From contig OY997592.1 in the NCBI GenBank assembly GCA_963921825.1, forward strand, positions 66,050,336 through 66,114,335: 64,000 nucleotides of DNA, in the 5' to 3' direction. This DNA comes from Erodium maritimum. Its lineage: Eukaryota > Streptophyta > Magnoliopsida > Geraniales > Geraniaceae. Shown here one piece after another: positions 35,292 to 46,498 of the stretch. The notes under the pieces are model-generated. The model did no database searches, had not been told where the DNA came from, and saw nothing but the letters and a program-made list of their open reading frames with translations. Numbering within the stretch: position 1 is the first letter of the stretch; each line of letters begins with the position of its first letter. A program made the position numbers and the translations under genes.

Positions 35292-36538
35292 TCAGTGATA
35301 GCCGATTGGAGCAGGATTGTCCTTGAGCTCACGACCTTGATAGTGTATGTCCTGCATTCCAAAAACATTAACCATCAAAATCTGCAGGTAATTAAGTGAT
35401 GATTGCTAGTAATTAGACCGATCCTCACCGATGCAAAATGGTTGACGTCACGATGATGCGCCTCATCAGCCCTGACAACCAGTACCACATCCCTGAGCGT
35501 GGCGTCCTGGGGCAACTGCCAGTAATCAATGGCGATTGCCGGAGCAGGGACATTCTCAATATTGCCTTTGTCCAGCTCCTTGAGGAACTCGGTGTAAGAG
35601 TGCACGGCCTCCTCCTCCAGGTAACCAGTCATCCGGTGAGCGAATTTGGGCGAGATCAAGTACCCGACGAAGTAGGCGTTGAAGAAGACGCCTTGCACGG
35701 TGAAGACGAGCGCTCGCTCGTACCACTTGGGCTTGGCCACCTCCATGAAGGTCATCAGATGCATCCTCTCATTCTCCGCTTCTTCCAGCAAAGCTTTGAT
35801 CCATCCACCGCTCTGCTCGAACCGCCTCAGGGACTTGCAGTGGAGGAGCATCCCTCCGACCATCCCTGGAACCGCCGCCACCGTCTCCAGCATCATCGCC
35901 CGGCAGCCATACCTCCTCTACCGACACCACAAAGATCTAAATTTCTCGAAGCAAAATCAAAATTGAAGTTATAGAGAAGTCTCAGGTACCTGGAAAAATA
36001 TGTCGGTCGGCAATCGGAGGGATTTGACGGTCCAGAAAGCCAATTTGTCCATCCACGTCGCCGGCTTGTGGTGCTTCGTCAGATCAATCGATACGTCCGC
36101 TTGGTAAGACTCCCATGGCTTTACAGCACAATAGAAAAAATCAATTTCAGAAAGAAAAAAAAGGAGCAGATGAGAGAATTATAAGAAGTTGGGGATCAAG
36201 TTCAAGGAACGTACTCTAAAGCAATTCCACTTCCAATCCGTACCGTCAGGCTTGGTCACCTTCGGCGCCTCCACGCCCCAGTAACTCACTATCTGATTAT
36301 CTCCGGAGGCCGCCGCTCCAGCCTCTGTCTCCGGCTTCTTCTCCTCCTTGAGCTCAGGCGCCAGAGTAGTCCTGTACCGTGCGCCAACCAGCGGAGCTCT
36401 GAACCAAGAGGTCGTAGCTCGTACAGGCTCACCACCAGTGATCATGTTGCCGCGAATGTAACCGGTTCCTCCGGCAGCCTCGGAGAAAAGCCGAGGGCCG
36501 ACGACGGCCAGAAGCCTCGTGCCGTGGCGGCTCATCAT
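35292..36538 (-). CDS. AOX1: Mitochondrial alternative oxidase (AOX1 type)
   Basis: Four exons, 36215-36538, 35990-36118, 35429-35917 and 35292-35351, give 333 residues. The 129-, 489- and 60-bp sizes of exons 2-4 are the conserved plant AOX layout. The N-terminus [14 protein letters not shown] is Arg-rich and fits a mitochondrial presequence. Regulatory CysI is in WKWNCFRPWE and CysII in [11 protein letters not shown]. Di-iron ligands appear in [36 protein letters not shown] and [12 protein letters not shown]. The enzyme oxidises ubiquinol and reduces oxygen to water in the inner mitochondrial membrane without pumping protons, and is induced by stress. The gene converges on the glucosidase gene, with 232 bp between the stop codons. 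AOX1 versus AOX2 is an inference from overall wording. Confidence 0.95.
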
Positions 36539-36650
36539 CTAAAAAACACGAGAATGCGAGGAAATGGGAGATTACGCTTATTCCGCGTTCGTGATCTGTT
36601 CTTCTCTGTCGTTGGGACTGTTGCTTTTCTGTAGTGTGTAGGGTGGTTTA

Positions 36651-36660
36651 TTTTATATAG
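36651..36660 (-). promoter_or_regulatory. TATA box of AOX
   Basis: The complement reads ctatataaaa, about 113 bp upstream of the first ATG at 36538. Position and sequence fit a plant TATA box. Confidence 0.6.
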
Positions 36661-36928
36661 TTGTTGATAGTAGTGCTGCGACATTTTAATAATAGCGTCG
36701 CCAGCCAATGCTGTTTCAGGTTTGCGGAGCCGTCGGGTATATTTTATTGTTGATGAAACGTTTTTGTGTTAGCCATCTTCCAGGAAGACGAAAATGCCCA
36801 TGTCCCACTGGAGGGCAAGGTAGAGGCGGCTTAGACTGGTCAAGGTATTATATGGGAGTTTCTTGGGGGACAAGTTCATTCAAGCACATGTTAGGTGTGA
36901 CTCGTACATCTTCCGTGGACACCCTAGT
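36661..36928. other. Upstream flank of AOX
   Basis: About 270 bp with no recognisable coding sequence, between the AOX TATA box and the start of the copia remnant. It probably contains the distal promoter. Confidence 0.4.
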
Positions 36929-36929
36929 G

Positions 36930-38575
36930 TAAGAACATATCTTATAATAACATTTTGTCTTAAAAATAGATTTGTGTCGTGAAACTCGTGTTTATAAAAT
37001 CGAATTTAGATGTACCAACATCGATGACTCAAAATAATATAAAGGTTGGTGTCCACGGATTGGTCATTAAACAAACAAGAATGAACACTTAAGATTAAGA
37101 GCTGGAGAATAGAGAGAATTTTTATTCATATCTTGAAGTGTATCTTACAAAAAGTGTTGTATGTTTTGGTGTGTCTAATACAAGAAGTTGGTACATGTAT
37201 TTATATTCTATAGGAGCAACCAAGGGAGGAGGGATTGCTACATAATCTTTTGCATGCAAGTAGTGGTTGCATTTGAATTGTGGTGGCCAGATATGACATA
37301 CACACGCTGTCTCATAACACTCTCCTTTGGACACCACAATGTGCTTTAAGTCGAAGTTGCTTCGTTCAAAACCTCTTCAGGAAAACCTGGTGGGACAAAA
37401 ACCTGTAAGAAAAAGAGTGCAACGCACAAAATGTGTTTGATGTTGTGTTTTATGTTGTCTCGCTAAAACCTTTCCAAGAAAACCCTATGTGATATAACTT
37501 GGACAAGGAAAAAAGAGTGCAGCGTACAAAACTTGTCTCCCTCTGACTTCAGGTAGGCTACTTTGGTTGTTTGTTAAGGCAACGCATGCTGATTATGTTA
37601 TCTAGTTTCTCAAAGGTAGAGGTCGGTAATGCTTCAGTAAATAAATCAGCCACATTCTCGTAGGACCGAATCTGCTTGACATATATCTCATTACTCTTCC
37701 GGATCTCATGAGTATAAAAGAACTTCAGAGAGATGTGCTTAATTATATCTCCTTTGATATAGTCTCCTCTTACTTGAACAATACAAGCTGCATTGTCTTC
37801 ATATATAATAGAAGGGGAACTTGGTGGGGGAGCCAATTGAGCATAACACATGCTTAATAACGGATCGCAAGCATACACATTCTTGGATAGTTTCATGTAG
37901 CGCAAGAATCTCATAGTGGTTCGAGGATGTCGCAACCAAGGTCTGTTTCGTAAAGCGCTAGGAAATTGTTGTATCGCTGCAGGTGAAAACATATCCTAAC
38001 CGGGAGCGAGCTTTGTGAGAATCTGATAAATAACCTGCATCTGCATATCCAACCAGACCAACGATCCCCCTGGACTTAGAATATAATAATCCCAAATCTC
38101 TAGTTCCGCTCATATAGCGAAATACATGTTTGATATCGTTCCAATTTTGTCGAGTGGTTTCTATATTGAATCTAGCAAGTAGATTTATTGTGAACGCTAT
38201 ATCAGGTCGTGTACACTATACCAAATATAAAAAACCTCCAATAGCATTTATATATGGTACTTCAAGATCAAGTATCTCTTCATCTGCTTCTTTGGACGGA
38301 ATAGATCCTTCTTAGGATCTAAAGATCGGACGATCATTGAAATAATGAGTGGATGAACATTATTCATGCTAAAGCACTTCAAGAGCTTTTCAACATATGC
38401 AGATTGATGGATCAAAATGTCATCAAACAGGTGTTCGAGCTGTAGGCCGAGATATTGTCTAGTTTTCCCCAAATCTTTCAGTTCAAAATTCCATTTTTAG
38501 GTACTCAGTAGCTTTAAGGATCTCTTCTGAAGTCTCAATCAGATTTATGTCATCAACATATACCGTTATAATATA
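36930..38575 (-). mobile_element. Degenerate Ty1/copia remnant (3' part)
   Basis: A candidate 3' LTR (about 36930-37319, ends TG and ACA) is followed at 37320-37332 by the complement of a purine tract. On the minus strand next come an RNase H C-terminus (37570-37990, with IYEDNAACIVQ and SYENVADLFTEALP) and reverse transcriptase pieces with YVDD near 38560. Multiple stops and shifts separate them. Gag, protease and integrase are missing; the remnant ends at the MITE at 38583. The LTR boundary is tentative. Confidence 0.65.
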
Positions 38576-38582
38576 TATATAT

Positions 38583-38841
38583 AGGGAAGCTTTCAGGTAC
38601 ACACCACTCTTAGGATACAAATATGCGAACATCATGTAAATCTGCGGAAAAAAAATGTAATTACATTTTATTTTTGAGATATTATATTTTGTTTATGTAA
38701 ATCAAAAATAGGATAGTCTAACGTAAATGTAAATCGGAAATGTAAATCTACATAAATAATTTGTAATTACATTTTATTTCCACAAATTTACATGGTTCGC
38801 ACCGTTTGTATTTTAAGGAAATTTGTACCTGAAAGCTATCC
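38583..38841. repeat. Foldback MITE with about 60-bp imperfect terminal inverted repeats
   Basis: The left end gggaagctttcaggtacac pairs with the right end gtacctgaaagctatcc, with further matching inwards (tgtaaatctg and cagattta-type strings). It is AT-rich, non-coding, and sits between TA-dinucleotide runs, which hide any target duplication. Confidence 0.65.
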
Positions 38842-38907
38842 TATATATATATATATATATTTAATTGTACACTTGGAGATCAGCATCTCCACAAGCATCA
38901 TATCACT

Positions 38908-39321
38908 TTTTTTTTTATCAGAGAGAAAGAAATACATTAAAAAGGAAATGTGGGTCCTGGGATAGAAACCACAACCACTATAACAAAGTCCAACAAAAAC
39001 TGGCCCAAAGGGCAAAAGCAACAAAGAAAACAAGAGAAAACAACCACCCCGGTCCACCTCAACAACCACAATCCCACCAGACTGATGAACAGTGCCTCAG
39101 GAGATCGCTCGGGCAACCTTGATCAGACTAGTGAACAATACCACAGGAGACCGCACGGGTGAATCATCTGGCCTCATGAAGGCTAAGTAATCCATGCTCC
39201 ACCCGAAAACAGGAAGATCGGCCCCAAAACGCGACCCCGGAAATAGTAGGGACCCCGTTATGAGCAAACAACCAAGAAAACAATTGAATCTTGGGCGGAA
39301 CAGGGGCAGACCAGATTACAG
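38908..39321 (-). mobile_element. 5'-truncated L1-type LINE with 15-bp target duplication
   Basis: The string aagcatcatatcact occurs at 38893-38907 and at 39322-39336. The insert between them begins on the plus strand with a T run, so its poly(A) end points left and the element lies on the minus strand. The 3' end before the A tail reads, in complement, ttctttctctctgat. Only about 410 bp of 3' sequence is present and no reverse transcriptase remains. A long target duplication with an A tail is the signature of target-primed reverse transcription. Confidence 0.8.
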
Positions 39322-39652
39322 AAGCATCATATCACTATGCATGCTCTTAGACCATTTACAACGTACTAGAGCGGAAGGCAACCCGCAACCCGCTATTTAG
39401 CGGGCCAAAATGCGAGTCGCGCGTTATGGAACACATTTCTTGCGGTGCCGGCCCACTAAATAGCGGGTCGACGTCGCGGTGCACGGCTCGCGAACCGCTA
39501 TAACGGCTCGTTGGTTCGCGCATCGCGAGCCAGCCAACCACAAGGTGACACGTGGTCAGGGGGGATTCCGACCGTTGACAACGGTAACATTTATTTATTT
39601 ATTTATTTAAATTAAATCCGAAATAAAGAATGAAAAAATCAAATCCCTCCAC

Positions 39653-39662
39653 CTATAAATAC
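39653..39662 (+). promoter_or_regulatory. TATA box of Harbinger ORF1, copy 3
   Basis: cctataaatac lies about 110 bp upstream of the ORF1 start at 39773, the same arrangement as in copy 1. Confidence 0.5.
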
Positions 39663-39772
39663 ACTCACTCACATTCTCATCAAACCACCAATAATTCTAA
39701 TATTTCCCTAAAAAATTTCTCTACTTTCACTCTCAATTTCTCAATTTTCTCGCTCTAAGAATCCGATCGAAA

Positions 39773-40145
39773 ATGTCTGACATGAAACTCAACGTGCGTC
39801 TTCACCAGAGGTCGACGAATACAAGTCAGACACAGTCAACCCCAATGATTTCCAATTCACCCCCGATCACCTAGGAAGCTTCTGGAACATGTTTAACATC
39901 AACATGTCCCCCAACCCGTTCATGCAACCTAAATACAACCCAAGCGCTTTCAACCAGTATATGCAACCTGGTTACGACTCAGGTGCATTCATACCTGATA
40001 CTTTTAAACTCTCGACTTCAATTTAGTTTATTATTATTTTTTATTTAAAGTGTCATTTAATTTTTATGTGAAGTATCAATATTTTTTTAACCCTGATCCA
40101 GGTCAATTCAACCCCGGTCAAGGTCAATTCAACCCCGTCGTATGA
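39773..40145 (+). pseudogene. Harbinger ORF1 copy 3, frameshifted and truncated
   Basis: The ATG and MSD start match copy 2, but one base is missing by the fourth codon (atgaaactcaacg versus tcgaaaactcaacg), so the frame is lost. The exon 1 donor near 39980 and the acceptor before 40101 are preserved. Exon 2 is cut off after about 40 bases. The DNA-binding domain is absent. Confidence 0.65.
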
Positions 40146-40424
40146 ACAAGTTTGACGACGGGGAAGAATGAAAGATGAATTTCATTATTAATAAAAAAAT
40201 TAACTTTATTTATTGTATTTTATTTAATAAATAATTATTTTAGTCAAATTCATTTCAAATTTTTCGTATATTTACTATTTTAACAAATAATTTAGTAAAT
40301 TTAACAAAAAATCAGTTCAACATCCACTCAAAATACGAGTCCAAACCTGAACCTCCTACTGTGGAACATAATAAATTTAAAGATTCAGTCTCATTATTTT
40401 GTATAATCAATACGGGAGTGGTCC

Positions 40425-42136
40425 TTATATAAGTCTTTCCATTTAACATGTTTGTAAGGTTGTAAAGGATAAAGTTCTGCAGTCCACTCGCAAAAACAAA
40501 TAAAAAGGCCCATTTGTCTTTCAGCCCTTCCAGTTATAGCCTAATTCATTTACAAACGGCAGCCCACTTGATTAGGGATGATACAAGTCATAATATTATT
40601 AGGGTAAGAGTTTATGAGGAATGGCAGCCCATTTTCAAAAAATAATAAAAGAGATGTGAAAGTGTTGGTCTTCAATTATGCATAAATGATATATTTATAA
40701 CTAAGTCATCAACTCTGAAGGGGTATTAGTAAAAAGAGGTTTGAAAATACTGAAATAATGGAAAGTGGGGAATACTAACTAAGAAATGGAGATCACAAAT
40801 CATATCATGCAAATATAGTCCGTTTGTTTTCCATAAATATTTCAAAACAATTGTCTCACCTCTGAAATAAATATTAAGCTTCAAAAAAAATATTAAGCTT
40901 AGTTGTTGCTTTTCTCTCAAGCTTGAGAGAATCCCAAAAAACTCTTGACTATCATTGTTTTTTTACGGTGGTTCTTTTTTTCGATCATTTGCTTTTTCGG
41001 TTCTTTTTTAGTATACATGTTATGATCATTTGGGGGGGGGGGGGGGGGGGGGGGGTTTATCTCGATTTCGAGTCGAAATTTTTGAATTTTTCTCTTTTTT
41101 ATAGGGCTCAGGATCGATACTATATATCATGAATTTGTATTCGGTAAGCTGTGGAGGCCAAATGTATTGTTAGGCCCCCATATGGTGGCTCACATATACT
41201 GTGGTTTGAGAAACAACATCAACGAGACAAAGCCGAAGCAACGGACATGGGTACTGAAGATCGTGATACGCAGATGAGGCGGAACGTCCCATTCCCCCAT
41301 CCCAATCTTTCTCTTCCTGGGGACCTCCTCGGCTACCTAACGTGCTTAGGTCCCAAGAAAATCTGCATAACGGATGAGTGAGTTTTTTAGGTAAATAAGG
41401 CCCATCAGAATTGAGCCGGAAAAAGGTAATATATATACACCCTATAAAAATAAGGATAATCCCCTAAATTGTCACTTGGTTTAGCCAGACTTTCTAATTA
41501 TAGAGTATGTGTTTTGGACCCATCCGACACTATGTGTAACCCTTTTTTATATATGTTTTCGTAATTAAATTTATGATTACACTATAAAATAATCAATACC
41601 AATCAAGATGATAAAAATAAAATAATCTTATGAATCTTTTTAAATTATCAAATATGATATCAACAAATCCCAACACGGGAAACAAATTAAACAAAAATAA
41701 CTGGTCCAAAAACCTAAATAGTAAATACCAACCAATAAGCCCAGTAAAATAATAAAGGTCTAAATAATCCAGATTTAACCACAGTTCAACGCAAAACAAA
41801 AAAGTGATAAAAAATGGTTGAAATGTTCACACTACGTAACAACAAAATATAAAACAAATTTATCCAAACACAAGGAATAAAAAGTTTTTATCAACATGTA
41901 CTTACAATAAGACAAATAATTGATACAGAGCATGACGAAGATAACAAGGAAGCATTTTCTTCTTTCGAACTAAACGATCAAAACCGGATTCTTCAAAGAA
42001 GACAGCTTCACCAAAACCTTGGAACCACCTCCTCCCCACCAGCTGTGTTAACGTTCCTTCTCAAACTCTCCCTCTTTTTAACAATTCTCGTACCCTTAAT
42101 TATTCCAAAGAAACACACACAAGTACACTTTCAATC
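40425..42136. other. Upstream region of the STR2-like gene; no gene seen
   Basis: AT-rich sequence with a run of 24 G at 41032-41055 and no ORF with recognisable similarity. The last few hundred bases must include the promoter of the ABCG gene. I looked for TCTTGTTC-type (CTTC) and AW-box motifs linked to mycorrhizal induction and did not find a clean match in 41900-42136. Confidence 0.5.
41032..41055 (+). repeat. Run of 24 consecutive G
   Basis: An uninterrupted G homopolymer in AT-rich sequence, about 1.1 kb upstream of the STR2-like gene. It can form G-quadruplexes in principle. Its length may be uncertain because such runs are error-prone in sequencing. Confidence 0.85.
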
Positions 42137-45100
42137 ATGGCTCCAACCAACGTTGGTCACCGGCGAGAGACAGTGATCAACATCGGGAAGCCGGCGGCCA
42201 ACTACACCGGCGGCCTGGAGTTCTCCAACCTAACCTACACGGTGATAAAGAAGAAGAAAGATGAGGGCAAGTGGATGAGCTTCGAAGCTGACTTGTTGCA
42301 CCGGATCACCGGGTACGCGCCCAAGGGCTGCGTGACGGCGGTGATGGGGCCGAGCGGCGCCGGCAAGTCCACGTTCTTGGACGGGCTGGCGGGGAGGATA
42401 GCGAGCGGGAGCCTCAAGGGAAGGGTGTCCATGGACGGCTTGGAGATGAGCCCTAGCCTCGTTAAGAGGACTTCTGCTTATATCATGCAAGAGGATCGCC
42501 TCTTCCCCATGCTCACCGTTTACGAGACCTTGATGTTTTCTGCTGATTTCAGACTTGGAGAGGTGTCTAGGTCGGACAAGATCCAGCGTGTTGACAAGTT
42601 GATTGACCAGCTTGGTTTGTCCGTAAGTTCTCACCTTTCAATCTATGTATGTATACATAGTTAGGGTTTAGTGTTCAAAAGATGCATGTGAGTCTATCGT
42701 TTTAATATGTATGTGAGGGGGACAATTAGGTGTGAACTTTTTTTGTTGTGTGAATTTGTGCGTCTCAAATCTGGTTTGAGAAAATCGCGAACATGATTTG
42801 AAAAAATAGTATCTCAGTTTGAGAAAAAAAAGTTTAGAAAACAGTATTTTACTTTGAGAAAATAGCGTTTCCGGTTTGAGAATTTTTTTGTTTGAAAATA
42901 TTCACCTCAAACCAGGAATTGTATTTTCTCAAACTGGATGCATTAAGCACGGAAGTTCGCAGGTTCACACTGTAACAACTGGTTTGCACCTGATTGCATT
43001 TTTGTGTATGAGATATTGTTGATGTTAATAACCGGTTGGTCAAAATCAGCTAGTCAGATTTACAAAGTATCTGATTGATCTGGATTTTTAGAAAAAACCG
43101 ATGATCTCCGATTAGTAATGTGAGGTGAGAAAATGGGTTGTTAATCGACCGATGCCAAGTCGTATACCTACATGCTTCTTATATGAAAATGTTTTTTTTT
43201 AATTCATTTTTCTGAATTATTATTAGTTAAACGTTTTTCATTCAAGAAAATCTACTCCCATATTATTCAATATTGTCACTTTTTAATTACATGGTTCCTA
43301 ACATGAGATATTGATTTACTAGTCAGCTAGAAACACCTACATAGGGGACGAAGGCACTCGAGGAGTGTCCGGCGGGGAACGACGGAGAGTCTCGATCGGA
43401 GTCGACATCATCCACGGACCGTCTCTACTATTTCTAGACGAGCCAACCTCGGGTCTAGACTCCACCAGCGCTCACAGCGTCATCGAGAAGGTCCACGACA
43501 TAGCTCGCTCCGGCAGCACCGTGATCCTCACCATCCACCAACCCTCGTACCGAATCCAGCTCCTCCTGGACCACCTCATCATCCTGGCTCGCGGCCAGCT
43601 CATGTTCCAAGGCCCACCCAAGGACGTGGCCCTCCACTTGGGCCGTATGGGCCGGAAAGTCCCCAAAGGAGAAAACTCTATCGAGTACCTGATCGATGTC
43701 ATTCAACATTACGACCAGTCGGAGCACGGAGTTGATGTTATGGCTGAGTTCGCTCGTACCGGCATGAAGCCGCCTCCGTTGTCGGACGAGGACGACTCGA
43801 TGGCGACTATTCTTCCGACTCCGACCCCGACGCGGCCGCCGCGGCCCAGGACTGGGGAGAAGGGGACGGGAGGGAAGCGGCTGGCGTTGGAGACGCATAC
43901 GCCGGTGGATAGTGATTTTGATCGGAGTTTGAGGAGCCCTTATAATAAGAATAATGCGTCGAGGTCTTGGAATGCTAGTGGACTTGTGGAGACTCTCCGG
44001 TTTACTCCCACCAGGCAACGCGCCGATGCAACCAAGACCCAGAACCCTGCTATCAGGTACACAACCCAACCATTTTCGTATTCACAATGTTTAAAATGTG
44101 TCACACATGAAAAGCATACATGGGTTGTCATTTTTCTTCGGATCAACACACACTGATCAATATAAATGTTGTATCCACCGGTCGTTTTCAAAAATTCAAG
44201 AAACGACCAATGCGATAAATAGTTGTCAAAAAGGACAACATAGCGTCTAGATACATGACAACTATAAAGTCGGTCTTTATTATCAATTTTCTGGAAATGT
44301 CAGTTGAAAGAAGAGTAAATTACAAATACCTACCCTAAATTTGTAATGTTTATCTGATATTTACCCTAAATTTTTAAACTGGTACGTACACAGAAGTTTA
44401 ATTGTATAACAAATAGTCCAAGTCGTCAGCTAAAACGACGAAAATGCCATCAATAATTTTTTAAATAAATTTTTTAAAACAAAAATGAAGTGATTTAACT
44501 GACAGCTTGAGCTATTTGTTATATAACTAAACATCTTTGTACGTATCAGTTAAAAAAACTTTAGAGTAGGTATCTGTTAAACGCTACAAGTTTGAGATAG
44601 GTATTTGTAATTTACCATTGAAAGAAAGACTCAACTGAATACGCTACCAGATGTAGCAACCACACCTACCAAAAACCAGAGACTCCAGAAACAAAACAAA
44701 AAAATACAAACAACATAAATAATATAAACAAAAGAGACGATCATACATTGGGCTTTGGTCGTCTGCTTTTGTTTGTCATTTGATAAACATATTAAACATG
44801 TTGATGCATCTGCTTATCAGCTCACTTCTATTCTGTCTTGACAGTTCCTCGCCTTTCTACTCATACTCAAGCGAAATCCTCCCGGGAACCCCAACACCGC
44901 ACAGCAGCGACTACACCGTCAACGAGAACGACTACCTGACGCCGAACATCGCTCCGACCAGCCACCGCCACCACCTGGGACCCAAATTCGCCAACGGCTT
45001 CATCACCGAGACATGGATCCTAATGCGGCGCAACTTCAAGATCATCCACCGCACACCAGAACTCTTCCTCTCCCGACTAGTAGTCCTCACCGTCATGGGG

Positions 45101-45823
45101 TTCATGATGGCCACCATGTTCATGAACCCTGGCCACAACACGCAAGGCATCACCGACCGCCTCAGCTTCTTCATCTTCACGGTGTGCCTCTTCTTCTTCT
45201 CCTCAAACGACGCCGTCCCGGCCTTCATCCAGGAACGCTTCATCTTCGTCCGCGAGACCTCCCACAACGCGTACCGCGCGTCCTCCTACACCATCGCGGG
45301 GCTCGTCACCTACCTCCCCTTCCTCCTCCTCCAGGCCGCCGTCTACGCCGTCATCGTCTGGTGGGCCCTCAAGCTCTCCGGCCCATTCCACTACTTCCTC
45401 ATAGTCCTCTACGTGTCCCTCCTCTCCACCAACTCGTTCGTCGTCTTCGTCAGCTCCGTCGTCCCCAACTACATACTCGGCTACGCCGCCGTGATCGCGT
45501 TCACGGCGCTCTTCTTCCTCTTCTGCGGATACTTCCTGAGCAGCCACAGCATACCGGGGTACTGGAAATGGATGAACAAGATCTCGACGATGACGTACCC
45601 TTACGAGGGGCTGCTGATGAACCAGTTCCAGACCAATGCCACGTTCGGGAAGGACCCGTACGGGGTGGAGGTGACCGGGAACCAGATCTTGGAGGGGCTG
45701 GACATTAGTCTGGACAACAAGGACAAGTGGAAGAATGTTGTGATCATGCTCGGATGGGCGGTTCTGTATAGGATCCTCTTTTATATCGTCCTCCGCTTCT
45801 TCTCCAAGAACCAGAGGTCGTAG
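42137..45823 (+). CDS. STR2: ABCG half-size transporter STR2-like (arbuscular mycorrhiza)
   Basis: Three exons, 42137-42622, 43323-44056 and 44845-45823, give 732 residues. The nucleotide-binding domain is N-terminal: Walker A GPSGAGKST at residues 71-79, signature VSGGERRR from residue 177, and Walker B LLFLDEPTSGLD. A long variable linker follows. Then comes the landmark EILPGTPTPHSSDY...NENDYLTP and an ABC2-type membrane domain with about six hydrophobic segments, ending in FFSKNQRS. Layout and wording match STR2 of legumes and other hosts. STR2 forms a heterodimer with STR in the periarbuscular membrane and is needed for arbuscule development, probably exporting lipid (2-monoacylglycerol) to the fungus. 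The gene is absent from non-mycorrhizal lineages. Distinguishing STR2 from STR rests on recalled sequence features. MITE copies lie in intron 1 and just downstream. Confidence 0.88.
42717..42999 (-). repeat. Foldback MITE in STR2 intron 1
   Basis: The left end gggggacaattaggtgtgaac and the right end ggtttgcacctgattgca are inverted relatives, with ggtttgag/ctcaaacc-type arms inside. It is the inverted relative of the element at 45893-46142: its right end, complemented, reads tgcaatcaggtgcaaacc, matching that copy's left end. Confidence 0.7.
44314..44615. repeat. Foldback MITE in STR2 intron 2
   Basis: The ends gtaaattacaaatacctac and gtaggtatttgtaatttac-like (gataggtatttgtaatttac) are inverted copies, with further pairing inwards. 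It is about 300 bp and non-coding. No target duplication was defined. Confidence 0.65.
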
Positions 45824-45892
45824 CTGTTGGATGTTGATTTCATTTTCGTCAATGTATCGGGAAATTTGGATATATATAAACATAATTGATGG

Positions 45893-46142
45893 AGTGCAAT
45901 CAGGTACGAACTAGTTATTTCGGTGTGAACCTGCAAACTCGTTTGTTTAATGTATCCGGTTTGAAGAAATAGTATTTTCAGTTTGAGGTGAATATTCTGA
46001 GATAAAAAAATTCAAATTAGAAACACTATTTTCACAAAGTAAAATACTGTTTTCTCAACAAAAAAATCTTAAACTGCGACGTTATTTTCTCAAATCATGT
46101 TCACGATTTTCCGTAGGAGAGGTTCACAACCGATTGTTCCCC
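45893..46142 (+). repeat. Foldback MITE downstream of STR2, same family as the intron 1 copy
   Basis: It starts with agtgcaatcaggtacgaact about 70 bp after the STR2 stop and ends with ggttcacaaccgattgttcccc. Internal ggtttgaagaaatagtattttcagtttgag segments match the intron 1 copy. It may supply or disturb the STR2 3' end. Confidence 0.7.
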
Positions 46143-46498
46143 ATAATTAATTATATGTAGTTAGTTAATTGTTATATGTATATCTCGTTTGATATAATTC
46201 TTCAGAAAAGTATGTGATATATCATTTTCCAAAAACTCTCTAATCAACTGAGCTATTTTAGCTGATGCGTATGATATGTGTCATTAATCTATGTAACAAA
46301 ACCTTATGAATAGTCTAAGGTACTTCATTATATTAGCAATAGATTTTCGAGCATTGGTTCACTCTCCTCCTTGTACGTATCAAATTGAGTGTGATAATTA
46401 GGATGATGAAAGCATGTGCCTAGAATTTTGGAAATTGGTGATGAAATTTTTATTCATGTTTGAGAAGGGTTTATATTCCTTCAATGATTTGTGTATTT

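Larger units (their letters stand above)
39350..40424 (+). mobile_element. PIF/Harbinger-like element copy 3, internally deleted
   Basis: The left end GACCATTTACAAC follows TTA (39347-39349) and resembles the ends of copy 1. A candidate right end (gagtggtcc, then TTA at 40425-40427) is weaker. Like copies 1 and 2 it has a GC-rich subterminal block, here with a strong inverted repeat (cccgctatttagcggg and cactaaatagcgggt), then a TATA box, ORF1 exon 1, the intron and the very start of exon 2. The rest of exon 2 is deleted. The tail shares catccactcaaaatacg and actgtggaaca with copy 2. Confidence 0.65.

Noticed and set aside
35438..35974. Plus-strand ORF of 178 codons over AOX exon 3
   Set aside because: Antisense shadow of the conserved 489-bp AOX exon; no similarity of its own.
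45013..45708. Long ORFs in other frames and on the opposite strand over STR2 exons (also 43455-44069 and 45203-45883 minus)
   Set aside because: GC-rich coding sequence gives long open shadow frames. Only the STR2 frame has family motifs and fitting splice sites.
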